Source: Roseiarcus sp963794655 (GTDB taxonomy: Bacteria > Pseudomonadota > Alphaproteobacteria > Rhizobiales > Beijerinckiaceae). Taken from it: 64,000 bases of DNA. The stretch's first letter is position 1; every line of letters starts with the position of its first letter. The translations under genes were made by a program, and so were the position numbers. Positions 35,031 through 43,566 of this stretch are shown piece by piece. Location: assembly GCA_963794655.1 (NCBI GenBank), contig CAWCEV010000005.1:310001-374000 (forward strand). The letters are read 5' to 3'. The notes beneath the pieces were generated by a model, which ran no database searches, had not been told where the DNA came from, and saw only the letters and a list, made by a program, of their open reading frames with translations.

Positions 35031-36005
35031 CTATGCCTTTTCGGTCAGCCTCCGCGCCGTCGCCTCGTCGGTCACCAGCGTCGTCGGTTTGAGCAGCTTG
35101 ATCGCGCCGGCGATCGCCGCCTGTTTGTGGGCCCCGCCTGCTGCGAGCACCCGGATTGGCGCTGCGCGCACCGACTCTGTGGGAACGGACATCACGCGCT
35201 GATTGAGCGGGTGATCGAGGAGCCGGCCCTCCCGATCGAACACGTTGCACAGCATCTCGCCGACGCCGCCATATTCGCGCAGCGTCTTGCGGTCGGCCTC
35301 GCCTATGAGCGCAAAACGCGCAATCGCCGCGTCGGATCCGAGCGAGCCGACGCTGACGACGACTGCGTCGAGCGCCTGTGCGAAGTCGTAGACCTCACCA
35401 AGCCCGCAGCGCTCGATGAGCGCGGCCTTGGTCGCCGCGCTGTCGACCAGCGCGGGAGCGGGAATGAGGTAGCAGTCAGCGTTGAAGGCGTGGGCGAAGG
35501 CCGAGGGAAACTCAGCAGGATTGTCGTGGGCGAAGCGCGTGACGCCGCCGACCAGCGAGACGACGCTCAAACCGCGCAGCGAGCGCTCGCGCATATATTC
35601 GAGCGAGCGGTTGAGCGTACGTCCCCAGCCCAGGCCGATCTTCATCTCGTTGCGCAGCAGCGTCGACACGTGATCGCCGAGCGCCGCGCCAATGGGCGCG
35701 GTCGGGTCGGCGGTCGCCGAAGAGAGTGGGGCAACGATCGCCTCCGAGAATCCGTAATGCTTGCAAAGCGCCGCCTCAAGCCCGGCAAGTTCAACGTCGC
35801 CACGCGAGAGCGCGATCCTGACCTCGCCGAGCGCCTTCGCCTCGGCGAGCATTCTCACCACCGTCACCCGGCCGACGCCCAGCGCTTCGGCGATCGCGCT
35901 TTGCGTCATTTCCTCGACGAAATACATCCAGGCCGCCCGCTGCCGCAGACGCTCGCTGCGCTTCGGCGCCCGCATGATTTCGCCGGCCGGAATGTCCTGC
36001 TTCAT
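35031..36005 (-). CDS. SorC/DeoR-type sugar-binding transcriptional regulator
   Basis: A 324-residue regulator. The N-terminal HTH (about residues 20-60) contains MTQSAIAEALGVGRVTVVRM. The C-terminal SorC effector domain (about 75-320) shows KIGLGWGRTLNRSLEYM, VSLVGGVTRF and LAAGGAHKQAAIAGAIK, the pattern for binding phosphorylated sugars or polyols. It is convergent with the E1/E2 operon and could regulate it, or the PQQ dehydrogenase, but this is only suggested by proximity. Confidence 0.92.
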   Translation of the reverse strand: MKQDIPAGEIMRAPKRSERLRQRAAWMYFVEEMTQSAIAEALGVGRVTVVRMLAEAKALGEVRIALSRGDVELAGLEAALCKHYGFSEAIVAPLSSATADPTAPIGAALGDHVSTLLRNEMKIGLGWGRTLNRSLEYMRERSLRGLSVVSLVGGVTRFAHDNPAEFPSAFAHAFNADCYLIPAPALVDSAATKAALIERCGLGEVYDFAQALDAVVVSVGSLGSDAAIARFALIGEADRKTLREYGGVGEMLCNVFDREGRLLDHPLNQRVMSVPTESVRAAPIRVLAAGGAHKQAAIAGAIKLLKPTTLVTDEATARRLTEKA

Positions 36006-36085
36006 GATTTCCTTTTCAATCGATCCTGCCCTCCAAGCTCAACACCCTCAGTGCGGCGAAAGCAACATATCGGCAATCGCTTAGT

Positions 36086-37045
36086 CTAGGTGAGACTGTC
36101 GAGGAACGAGGCGATAAAGATGATCAACCCGGCCAGCGCCGCCAGAATGACAAAGCCGATAACGACCACGCGTTCCTCGCTCCATCCACCTGATGTCCGG
36201 ATCAGGTGTAGGTTCGCGATCCGCGACAAAAGCCTTCGGCGCGGCGCGCGTTCGTGATCTGACACGTGCATGGCCTCGAGACCGGGGGCGGCCTGCGGCG
36301 AGGTCAGAATCTCCCGACTGGGCTGCGGAGTCGGCCACACCACGGAAGCGAGTTCGACCGCACGGCGCGGCGAGCGTCGTTCCGCCCCCTCGCCGGCAAG
36401 CCATACGAAGGCGGCGCCGAGGACAGGAGCGAAGACGGCAAGCCCCGGGACGTTGGTCTGGAACCAGTTCGCGACGAGAGGATCGGAAACCGCCATTGCT
36501 CCTGCAATCCAGCCGAGAACGACTGCGCCCAGCGTCAGGATTACCGGGGCGCGACGGATGATCCCTGAAAGGATGAGGCTGCCGAAGGCGATGATCGGTA
36601 TGCTCAGAACAACTCCGAGCGCCAGGAGCCAGAAACTTCCTCCGGCGATCGCAGCGAGCGCCACGACATTGTCAAGGCTCATCGCCGCATCGGCGAGCAT
36701 GATGACTGCCGCCGCGGCGATAAAATCGCCCGCGGCGCTGGCGGCTGCGGGGCGTTCGTCGCCGGCCCTCCGTGCGCGCACGTTGAGGGCTATGATGATC
36801 AGCGTCCACGCCGCGATGAGCTTGACCAGCGGCACGGTGAGGAGGGCGTTGGCGAAGGCCAGCATGCCGAGCCTCAGCCCGATCGCCCCGGCCGCGCCGA
36901 GCACCACCGCGCGGCGCGTCTCCTCCGCAGGCAGCCTTGAACAGGCAAGTGCGATGACGACGGCGTTGTCAGCGCCGAGCAGGAGATCGACGCAGAGAAT
37001 TTGAACGAGGACGACGATCCACGCGACGCCGTCGATCACGTCCAT
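36086..37045 (-). CDS. TerC family integral membrane protein
   Basis: A 319-residue protein with the TerC/YjbE topology: LLLGADNAVVIALACSRLP near residue 21 and MSLDNVVALAAIAGGSFWL near 121, the two repeats each with an acidic residue plus Asn in a membrane helix. Some TerC proteins export manganese or help load metalloenzymes. A hydrophilic insertion (about 215-285) precedes a final membrane helix (about 292-315), which is longer than in minimal family members. It lies downstream of hflC on the same strand, 93 bases away. Confidence 0.88.
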   Translation of the reverse strand: MDVIDGVAWIVVLVQILCVDLLLGADNAVVIALACSRLPAEETRRAVVLGAAGAIGLRLGMLAFANALLTVPLVKLIAAWTLIIIALNVRARRAGDERPAAASAAGDFIAAAAVIMLADAAMSLDNVVALAAIAGGSFWLLALGVVLSIPIIAFGSLILSGIIRRAPVILTLGAVVLGWIAGAMAVSDPLVANWFQTNVPGLAVFAPVLGAAFVWLAGEGAERRSPRRAVELASVVWPTPQPSREILTSPQAAPGLEAMHVSDHERAPRRRLLSRIANLHLIRTSGGWSEERVVVIGFVILAALAGLIIFIASFLDSLT

Positions 37046-37124
37046 TCCTCCATCGCCCTGCGAGCCGAAGGGATCCCCTGTCGCTCGGGCCCAGCCCTGC
37101 CGCGCGCTGCGGCGCGCAGGAGGG

Positions 37125-37152
37125 TCAAGGCTTGGCGCTCAAGGCTTGGCGC
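37125..37152. repeat. 14-bp perfect tandem duplication at the hflC stop codon
   Basis: TCAAGGCTTGGCGC occurs twice head to tail (37125-37138 and 37139-37152). The second copy holds the hflC stop. It looks like a recent slippage duplication of the gene end. Confidence 0.7.
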
Positions 37153-38047
37153 CCTCCGCGACCGGCGCTGAAGGCGCCTCGGGCTTGGGGCCGGATTTGA
37201 GCGTCTGAATGAAGTCGGCGTCCGGACTCACGACCATGGTCGGAGCCGAATTGGCGAGCGCGTTGCGATAAGTCTGGAGCGAGCGATAGAAAGAATAGAA
37301 TTGCGGGTCCTGTGAGAAGGCTGCGGCGAGCGCCTGGTTAGCTTCGGCGTCGCCGTCGCCGCGCGCGATCGCCGCGTATCGGCGCGCCTCGGAGAGGATG
37401 ACCGTGCGATCGTGGTCGGCGCGGGCCTCGATCTGCTGCGCCCATTCGAACCCTTGCGCCCTCAGCTCTTTCGCTTCGCGCTGCCGTTCCGATTTCATCC
37501 GGTCGTAGATCGCCTGACTGGTCTCGAACGGCAGGTCGGAGCGATCGAATCTGACCTCGTCGACTTGGATGCCTAGCGGCTCGGCCTTGGCAGCGACCTC
37601 GCCCTTGATGATATCGAGGATATGCCCGCGCTCCTCGGTCAGGAGCGTCCGAAGCGGGATCTGTCCGAGCTCGCGCCGCGTCGACGAGCTGACAAGCTGA
37701 GCAAGCTGCGCGTTCGCCGTCTCGCTCGTGCGCAACGCCTGGTAGAAGCGAAGCGGATCGACGATGCGATAGCGCGCGTAAGGCTGCACTTCGAGCCGCT
37801 TCTCATCGCCCATGATCACCTGTTCGATCGGCGGTTCGAGCAGAAGAGAGCGGGTCGACGTGACGTAGACGCTATCGACGAAGAGCGCCTTGAACTTGAG
37901 ACCGGGCTTGTCGGCAACGCCGAGCGGCGCGCCGAGGCGCACGACCAGCGCCTGCTCTCCCTCGTTGACGATATAGATCGAGGAAGCTGCGAGATAGACG
38001 ACCAGCGCAGCCAGGCAGAGCGCGACCCCAACGGCGCGGCCCGTCAC
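37139..38047 (-). CDS. hflC: FtsH protease modulator HflC
   Basis: A 302-residue SPFH-domain membrane protein. It has an N-terminal anchor (about residues 5-27), then YIVNEGEQALVVRLGAP, GLKFKALFVDSVYVTSTRSL and the coiled-coil region RMKSERQREAKELRAQGFEW. With HflK it forms a large periplasmic cage around FtsH and tunes its proteolysis. The start overlaps the hflK stop as ATGA. The acidic/Pro-rich C-terminus is normal in alphaproteobacteria. Confidence 0.95.
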   Translation of the reverse strand: MTGRAVGVALCLAALVVYLAASSIYIVNEGEQALVVRLGAPLGVADKPGLKFKALFVDSVYVTSTRSLLLEPPIEQVIMGDEKRLEVQPYARYRIVDPLRFYQALRTSETANAQLAQLVSSSTRRELGQIPLRTLLTEERGHILDIIKGEVAAKAEPLGIQVDEVRFDRSDLPFETSQAIYDRMKSERQREAKELRAQGFEWAQQIEARADHDRTVILSEARRYAAIARGDGDAEANQALAAAFSQDPQFYSFYRSLQTYRNALANSAPTMVVSPDADFIQTLKSGPKPEAPSAPVAEGAKP

Positions 38048-39105
38048 TTTGCGGCTCCTGGCGCCGGCGGCGCGGGGAAGGCCGGCGCCAATGTCTTTAT
38101 GTCCGACATGGGCAAAAAGGGAACGATGCTCGACATGCCGTGGCCGGAAGCATCGACGATGACCTTCGACGATTTCGTCAAGAGTTCATCGACGCTATCC
38201 ATGTAGAGCCTGCGCGCGGTTACGTCTTTTGCCGCCTCATAGCTTCTTAGCAGCGGCGCGAAGGCGTCGGCGTCGCCATGCGCGAGATTGACCACCTGTA
38301 CTTTATAGGCGTCGGCTTCCTGGCGGATCCGCTCGGCGTCGCCGCGCGCACGCGGCAGGATGTCATTGGCGTAAGCTTCGGCCTCGTTGCGCGCCCGCTC
38401 TTGATCGGCGCGCGCGCGCTGGACGTCGTTGAACGCGTCGATGACTGCAAGCGGCGGCTCGATGCGCTGCAACTGCACCTGGGTGATTTCAACCCCGGCC
38501 TGATCGTCGTCGAGCAGCTTCTGCAGGAGGGCCTGGGTCTCGTCGGCGATCTGCTGGCGCTTGTTCGACATCGCCGCCTGGATCGGCGTGCGACTGATGA
38601 CGTCGCGGAGCGCGCCCTCCGCGGCGATTTTGACCGCCAGTTCGGGATTGTCGATCTTGAACAGGAACTGCGCCGGATCGCGAATTTTCCAGAACACCGC
38701 GCCGTCCGCCTCGACAATATTCTCGTCCCCAGTGAGCATCTGTCGGCCGCGCCCGCTCTGCGGGTCGCCAACGACGGCCGTTGAGCCCACGCCGAGCTGG
38801 ATCTGATTGATCTGGGTCACTTTCGGCAGGAGCACGGTTTCGATCGGGTAGGGCAGGTGGACATGGAGGCCCGGCTCGGTGGTCCCGACCCATTGACCGA
38901 ACCGCAGAACAACGCCTTTTTCGTCCGGCTGAACGCGATAAAGCGACGTCGTCAGCCACGCGAGGAGGACGAGGCCTACGAACGCAACGACGCCGCGGCG
39001 GTCGAGGCGGGGCAGACGAAATAGATCACCCACACTGGCGCGAAGGGCGCCTGAGAGGTCAAGCGCGGGCGCAGGCGAGCTGCTTTCGCCCACGTCGTCG
39101 CTCAC
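38044..39105 (-). CDS. hflK: FtsH protease modulator HflK
   Basis: A 353-residue partner of HflC. It has a cytoplasmic tail of about 40 residues, a membrane anchor (about 42-60) and the SPFH core with VQPDEKGVVLRFGQWVGTTE, GLHVHLPYPIETVLLPKV and ADGAVFWKIRDPAQFLFK. The helical region AQLQRIEPPLAVIDAFNDVQ-like is present. It is first of hflK-hflC-terC in the same direction. The C-terminus ends in a Pro/Ala-rich tail. Confidence 0.95.
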   Translation of the reverse strand: MSDDVGESSSPAPALDLSGALRASVGDLFRLPRLDRRGVVAFVGLVLLAWLTTSLYRVQPDEKGVVLRFGQWVGTTEPGLHVHLPYPIETVLLPKVTQINQIQLGVGSTAVVGDPQSGRGRQMLTGDENIVEADGAVFWKIRDPAQFLFKIDNPELAVKIAAEGALRDVISRTPIQAAMSNKRQQIADETQALLQKLLDDDQAGVEITQVQLQRIEPPLAVIDAFNDVQRARADQERARNEAEAYANDILPRARGDAERIRQEADAYKVQVVNLAHGDADAFAPLLRSYEAAKDVTARRLYMDSVDELLTKSSKVIVDASGHGMSSIVPFLPMSDIKTLAPAFPAPPAPGAAK

Positions 39106-39144
39106 CGGAGCATCCTTCCGCTCTCATGCATAAAAGTGGGCGCG

Positions 39145-40344
39145 TCAGTCCTGTCCAACGGCCAAGCTCTCCTCGAGCATCATGCGCGCCCGCGCCCGCA
39201 GCTTTTCGCTCTCGCTCTTGAGCTGGCCGCACGCGGCGAGAATGTCGCGGCCTCTCGGCGTCCGCACGGGGCTCGCGTAGCCGGCGTTGAAGACAATCTC
39301 CGAAAAACGCTCGATCGTCTCCCAGTCCGAGCATTGAAAAGAGCTTCCGGGCCAGGGGTTGAACGGAATGAGGTTGATCTTGGCGGGCAAGCCTTTCAAG
39401 AGGCGCACCAGCGCACGGGCCTCGGCAGGCAAATCGTTCACGTCTTTGAGCATTACGTATTCAAACGTAATGCGTCGGGCGTTTGAGGCGCCGGGATAAT
39501 CGCGGCAGGCTTTGAGCAGCGTTTCGAGCGGATATTTGCGGTTGAGCGGCACGAGCTTATCGCGCAGCGCATTGTTGGTCGTGTGGAGCGACACCGCGAG
39601 CATGGTCCCGCATTCCGCCCCAAGTCGCGCCATTTCTGGGACTACGCCCGAGGTCGAGACGGTAATGCGCCGCTTCGACAGCGACAGACCGTCGCCGTCG
39701 GTCAGAATCGCGATGGCGTCACGCACCGCCTCGAAGTTGTAGAGCGGCTCGCCCATGCCCATGAAGACAATATTGGACACCGCGCGCACGCCTTCGCCCT
39801 TGGGCGCGAGCCCATCGGCCGGAGCAACGCCGCCAGGAAAATCGCCAAGCCGGTCGCGGGCGACGAGAACCTGGCCGACGATCTCGGCCGCTGTCAGGTT
39901 GCGCACCAGCGGCATCGTGCCGGTGTGGCAGAACGAGCAGTTGAGCGTGCAGCCGACCTGGCTCGAGACGCAAAGGGTGCCGCGATCCGATTCGGGGATA
40001 TAGACGCACTCGATCTCGGCGCCCTTGTCGAAACGGTGAGCGGGCGCCATCCGCAGCAGCCACTTGCGGGTGCCGTCGGCCGAGACCTGCTCGGCGGCGA
40101 TTTCCGGCCGGGCGAGCGTGAAGCGTTCTCCAAGCCTCTCGAGCAGCGGGCGTGCAATGTTGCGCATGGCGGCGAAATCGCCCGCGCCACGATGATAGAT
40201 CCAGTGCCAGAGCTGCGAGGCGCGCATCTTGAGCTCGCGCTCGGGTGTGCCGATTTCGCGGAGGCTCTGGATGATTTCGCCGCGTGTCGCGCCGGCAAGG
40301 CACGCCGGCGCGCGGTCGTCGGCTTTGAGGTCGGCGGCGGTCAT
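39145..40344 (-). CDS. rlmN: Dual-specificity 23S rRNA/tRNA adenine-C2 methyltransferase RlmN
   Basis: RlmN is a radical SAM enzyme that methylates C2 of A2503 in 23S rRNA and A37 in some tRNAs. The cluster motif CTLNCSFCHTG (CX3CX2C) lies near residue 132. The SAM stretch is FMGMGEPLYNFEAV and the methyl-carrying Cys is in ILAACGQLK near the C-terminus. The ATG at 40344 gives 399 residues, a normal length; the longer frame to 40437 overlaps the guaC stop. It stands 40 bases upstream of hflK. Confidence 0.95.
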   Translation of the reverse strand: MTAADLKADDRAPACLAGATRGEIIQSLREIGTPERELKMRASQLWHWIYHRGAGDFAAMRNIARPLLERLGERFTLARPEIAAEQVSADGTRKWLLRMAPAHRFDKGAEIECVYIPESDRGTLCVSSQVGCTLNCSFCHTGTMPLVRNLTAAEIVGQVLVARDRLGDFPGGVAPADGLAPKGEGVRAVSNIVFMGMGEPLYNFEAVRDAIAILTDGDGLSLSKRRITVSTSGVVPEMARLGAECGTMLAVSLHTTNNALRDKLVPLNRKYPLETLLKACRDYPGASNARRITFEYVMLKDVNDLPAEARALVRLLKGLPAKINLIPFNPWPGSSFQCSDWETIERFSEIVFNAGYASPVRTPRGRDILAACGQLKSESEKLRARARMMLEESLAVGQD

Positions 40345-40433
40345 GTCGGGCGTTCTACCATGCGCCGGGAGCCGCGACCAACGGCCAGTTGTCGCAGGGG
40401 TCCGCAGGCATAACGGCGCCTCTGGGGCCCCTC

Positions 40434-41477
40434 TCACCCCCCGAACACGTCGTTCGTCTGGGCGGTCACGCGCACGAAAGTCGTCCGCTTCGACACCTCC
40501 TTGAGGTGGGCGGCGCCGATATAGGTCATCATCGAGCGCACCCCGCCCATGATTTCGCCCATCGTCTCATCGACCGGACCACGGTAGGGCGTTTCAACCG
40601 TCTTGCCCTCGGCCGCGCGGTAATGGGCGACGCCGCCCGAGTGCTTCTTCATCGCCGTCTCCGACGACATGCCGTAGAACGTCATCCCGATGGCGATCCT
40701 TTGGCCGCCCCGCTCCTCGTAATGGATCTCGCCGTCGCATTCGTCGTGGCCGGCGAGCATGCCGCCCAGCATGACGAAATCCGCGCCCGCGCCGTAAGCC
40801 TTGGCGACGTCGCCCGGGCCGGTGCAGCCGCCGTCCGCGCAGACCTGCCCTTTGAGCCCATGCGCCGCGTCGGCGCATTCGATGATCGCGGAGAGCTGCG
40901 GATAGCCGACTCCGGTCACCCGGCGAGTGGTGCAGACCGAGCCGGGGCCAATGCCGATCTTGACGATGTCAGCGCCGGCCAGGATCAGCGCCTCCGTCAT
41001 GTCGCCCGTGACGACATTGCCTGCCATGATGACGGCGTGCGGGTAGTCGTCGCGCACGCGCTTAACGGTTTCGAGGAACTTCTCCGCATAGCCGTTGGCG
41101 ACGTCGAGACAGATGAACCGGATCGGCGCGGCCTTGGCGACGGACGCGAGCTTCTTGACGTCGGCTGCGGTCGTGCCGAGCGAATAGAAGGCATGGGCGC
41201 CGTCCGGCCCGGCGAAGAACTCGGTGAGCTTCGCCTCCGGGTAGTGCTTGTGCAGCGCGGTGAGCGCCCCATGCTTGCCGAGCGCGCGCGCCATCGCCAT
41301 TGTGCCGGTCACGTCCATGTTGGCGGCAATGAGCGGAAACCCCTTCCATTCGGCGCCGGTGTGGAGGAAACGGAAGGAGCGGGCGACGTCGACCGCGCTG
41401 CGGGTGTTCAGCGTCGATCGCTTGGGGCGAATGAGGACGTCCTTGAAATCGAGCTTGACGTCGGTTTCGATACGCAT
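40434..41477 (-). CDS. guaC: GMP reductase
   Basis: GuaC converts GMP to IMP with NADPH, releasing ammonia. The 347-residue barrel carries FKDVLIRPKRSTLNTRSAVD at the start, IGIGPGSVCTTRRVTGVGYP around the catalytic Cys near residue 181, and GGMLAGHDECDGEI. It lacks the CBS pair found in GuaB. Length and the T(R)RxVTGVG motif fit GMP reductase better than IMP dehydrogenase. The related guaB lies 2.5 kb away on the other strand. Confidence 0.93.
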   Translation of the reverse strand: MRIETDVKLDFKDVLIRPKRSTLNTRSAVDVARSFRFLHTGAEWKGFPLIAANMDVTGTMAMARALGKHGALTALHKHYPEAKLTEFFAGPDGAHAFYSLGTTAADVKKLASVAKAAPIRFICLDVANGYAEKFLETVKRVRDDYPHAVIMAGNVVTGDMTEALILAGADIVKIGIGPGSVCTTRRVTGVGYPQLSAIIECADAAHGLKGQVCADGGCTGPGDVAKAYGAGADFVMLGGMLAGHDECDGEIHYEERGGQRIAIGMTFYGMSSETAMKKHSGGVAHYRAAEGKTVETPYRGPVDETMGEIMGGVRSMMTYIGAAHLKEVSKRTTFVRVTAQTNDVFGG

Positions 41478-41573
41478 GGATTGTCCAGTTCGTGGCAGGG
41501 AAAGGCGCGCCGGCCGCGGACAATGTAGTGATCCCCGAGGCGGACCTCAACGAGTGCGGCAAGGGCAAAGGGC

Positions 41574-42320
41574 ATGCGACTGAAAGGCAAGGCCGCGCTG
41601 GTGACCGGCGCGGGGCAGGGGTTCGGTTTCGGCATCGCCGAGGCCTTCGTGCGCGAGGGCGCCCGCGTCGCGTGCCTGGACATGAAGGGAGACGTTGCGG
41701 AAGCGGCCGCCAAGCGGTTCGGTCCGGGCGCAATCGCGATCCACGCCGACGTCTCGAGCCGCGCGGATGTCGAGCGGGCGGCGCGCGAGGCGATAGCCGC
41801 GTTCGGGCGGATCGACATCGTCGTCAACAACGCCGGCACGACCCATCGCAACAAGCCGATCATGGAGGTGACGGAGGAGGAGTTCGACCGCATCTTCGCG
41901 GTCAACGTCAAATCGATCCTGCTCGCCGCCCAGGCTTTCGTGCCGCACATGCGCGCGAGCGGCGGCGGCGTCTTCATCAATGTCGGCTCGACCGCGGCGC
42001 TACGCCCCCGCCCTGGGCTGACCGTCTACAACGCCTCCAAGGGCGCGGTGCATGTGATGACCAAGTCGATGGCGGTCGAGCTCGCTCCCGACAAGATCCG
42101 CGCCTGCGCGTTGGCGCCGGTCGCTGGCGAGACGCCGCTGCTCGCGATGTTCATGGGCGAGGACACGCCCGAGAAGCGCGCGGCCTTCAAGGCGACCGTG
42201 CCGCTCGGCCGCTTCTCGACGCCCCAGGACATTGGCTCGGCCGCGCTCTTCCTCGCGAGCGACGAGGCGGGCTTCCTGACCGGGGTCGTGCTCGAGGTCG
42301 ACGGCGGGCGGTGCATCTGA
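41574..42320 (+). CDS. Short-chain dehydrogenase/reductase
   Basis: A 248-residue classical SDR. Landmarks are the cofactor loop VTGAGQGFGFGIAEAF at residues 9-24, NNAG near 88, the catalytic Ser in NVGSTAALRP near 139 and YNASK (Tyr-x-x-x-Lys) near 152. The C-terminal DGGRCI is usual. An acidic Asp at the end of beta-2 (CLDMKG) favours NAD over NADP. Substrate is unknown. It starts about 100 bases from the divergent guaC gene, and a repeat array follows its stop codon directly. Confidence 0.92.
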   Translation: MRLKGKAALVTGAGQGFGFGIAEAFVREGARVACLDMKGDVAEAAAKRFGPGAIAIHADVSSRADVERAAREAIAAFGRIDIVVNNAGTTHRNKPIMEVTEEEFDRIFAVNVKSILLAAQAFVPHMRASGGGVFINVGSTAALRPRPGLTVYNASKGAVHVMTKSMAVELAPDKIRACALAPVAGETPLLAMFMGEDTPEKRAAFKATVPLGRFSTPQDIGSAALFLASDEAGFLTGVVLEVDGGRCI

Positions 42321-42773
42321 CGCCTGCGCCCGCTCGCCGCTGGGGCTCGGAAGGAAATCCAAGCCCAGGCGCAGGAAATCAAAGCCCAAGCGCAGGAAAT
42401 CAAAGGAAAAAAGGAAGGAAATCCAAACATAAGCGCAGGATTTCAAAGCCGATCTTTCCATTATTTCTGTTTGTTTTCAAATATTTGGCTTCTCAATCCT
42501 CCTTTGGTGCGCCGGCCGCCCGGGAAACCGCGCCCGAGCTTCAGGCGCCCCGCCGGCCGGGCGGCTGTTCGAGCCGGGTCCCGCGCGCGACAGCCGCCCG
42601 CTTTGGTCCATCGGAAACCAATAGCATGGATTCCGTTTTTCCGCAATCGCCGCAGTCACAAATGTGTCCGGTCGATGGAGGCGCCGGACGGAGGGAGGAC
42701 GGATAGCGGGTCCCCCATTGAGCATGTGTGAATCACCCGGGGAACGAGCCGGGCATCGGCGAGTTAAGCCAGC
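42321..42773. other. Intergenic region holding repeat locus B
   Basis: No gene is supported in these 453 bases. The first half holds the 21-22 bp degenerate tandem repeat. Between 42461 and 42773 there is only ordinary high-GC sequence with an AT-rich patch at 42460-42500 and no recognisable RNA gene. Confidence 0.6.
42354..42459 (+). repeat. Degenerate 21-22 bp tandem repeat, locus B
   Basis: Units start at 42354, 42375, 42396, 42418 and 42439. The first two read GAAATCCAAGCCCAGGCGCA-G and GAAATCAAAGCCCAAGCGCA-G. The third is A-rich and the last is partial. The array lies 33 bases after the SDR stop in the sense direction. Phased one way, the unit GCAGGAAATCAAAGCCCAAG aligns with GCAGCAATTTCAAAGCCTGG at locus A. 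Confidence 0.65.
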
Positions 42774-43052
42774 ATGACGATCATCGGCTTACGATTCTGC
42801 CTGTTTCTCACTGGAGCGACCCTTATCGCCGGTCCGGCGTTCGCCCAGGCGCAAAGCCCGACGCCAACGGCGCCCGCCGACTCCGCCGCGCCCGCTCCGA
42901 ACCTGAGCGACAAACTCAACCGGTCGAACGGCGTGATCCATCCGAAGGAGGTGGACCCGGCCATCGAAAAGCCCGCGCCCAATGTTCGGGATCCAAACGT
43001 CGAGCCGCCGCCGGCAGCGAATTCGAAGGGCGTTCCCGCGCAGCCAAAATGA
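42774..43052 (+). CDS. Small secreted proline-rich protein of unknown function
   Basis: A 92-residue protein with a signal peptide (about residues 1-24, AFA cut) and a Pro/Ala-rich mature part. That part contains LSDKLNRSNGVIHPKEVDPA, then IEKPAPNVRDPNVEPP. The core S-D-K-L-x-R-S-N-G-V-I-H-P resembles a conserved hypothetical family I associate with Rhizobiales. Function is unknown. It is transcribed alone. Confidence 0.7.
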   Translation: MTIIGLRFCLFLTGATLIAGPAFAQAQSPTPTAPADSAAPAPNLSDKLNRSNGVIHPKEVDPAIEKPAPNVRDPNVEPPPAANSKGVPAQPK

Positions 43053-43241
43053 GCCTGGCCTGTCGCGATTGGGTCGGCCGGGCCGTCGCCCCGGTTTTCG
43101 CGGCCTCTCGCCGGTTCAGCTCATGAAGGACCTGCCGGGCGATGCTCGAAGTCGCCTCGGTCGGCGGGCCAAGTCCCCTTCGGTCGGCCGCAGTTTGTAG
43201 GCTTCTTCTTCTCCGTTGTGCTGGTGGCGAATTCCATCGGG

Positions 43242-43257
43242 TGTGACGGCCGTCACA
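43242..43257. promoter_or_regulatory. Perfect CRP/FNR-type palindrome
   Basis: TGTGACGGCCGTCACA is a perfect 16-bp palindrome matching TGTGA-N6-TCACA, the consensus of CRP-family regulators. Its centre is 56 bases before the start of the small membrane gene at 43306. A near copy lies at 46576-46591. Which regulator binds is not shown by the sequence. Confidence 0.6.
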
Positions 43258-43305
43258 GCGCCCGGCGGCGGGGAGTGCTTTTCTCATTGTGAGAAAGAGG
43301 CCGTC

Positions 43306-43425
43306 ATGTTGTACGATAATTTGTCCAGTAGACTTCTGATCGATGATCGCAATGAGCGTCCGCTTCTGGCCGCTTTTGTTGCGATCGCCGCTGTGTGGTC
43401 GATCATATTCTTGCTCGGGCTCTGA
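43306..43425 (+). CDS. Putative 39-residue single-span membrane peptide
   Basis: The frame encodes a hydrophilic start (MLYDNLSSRLLIDDRNER) and one hydrophobic segment (about residues 20-38, LLAAFVAIAAVWSIIFLLG). AAAGAGG precedes the ATG. A hairpin with 7-bp arms (43280-43296, TTTCTCA/TGAGAAA) lies just upstream and partly covers the ribosome site. A perfect CRP-type palindrome lies further upstream. These signals make a real small gene likely, but length alone would not. Confidence 0.45.
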   Translation: MLYDNLSSRLLIDDRNERPLLAAFVAIAAVWSIIFLLGL

Positions 43426-43566
43426 GCTCCAGCTCGGGGGACTGGAACAGGCACGCCCCTCGGAGACCGCGTTGATCCGCGGTTCCCCTAATTAGGTCCG
43501 CTAGCCCGCTTAGGCGGCTTTGATCCGGCGATGACAACTCTGATTCGCCGGCCCGGCTGGACAAAG

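Noticed and set aside
37046..37138. A yybP-ykoY-type manganese riboswitch before the TerC gene
   Set aside because: Only 93 bases separate hflC and terC, and the conserved riboswitch core bases were not found.
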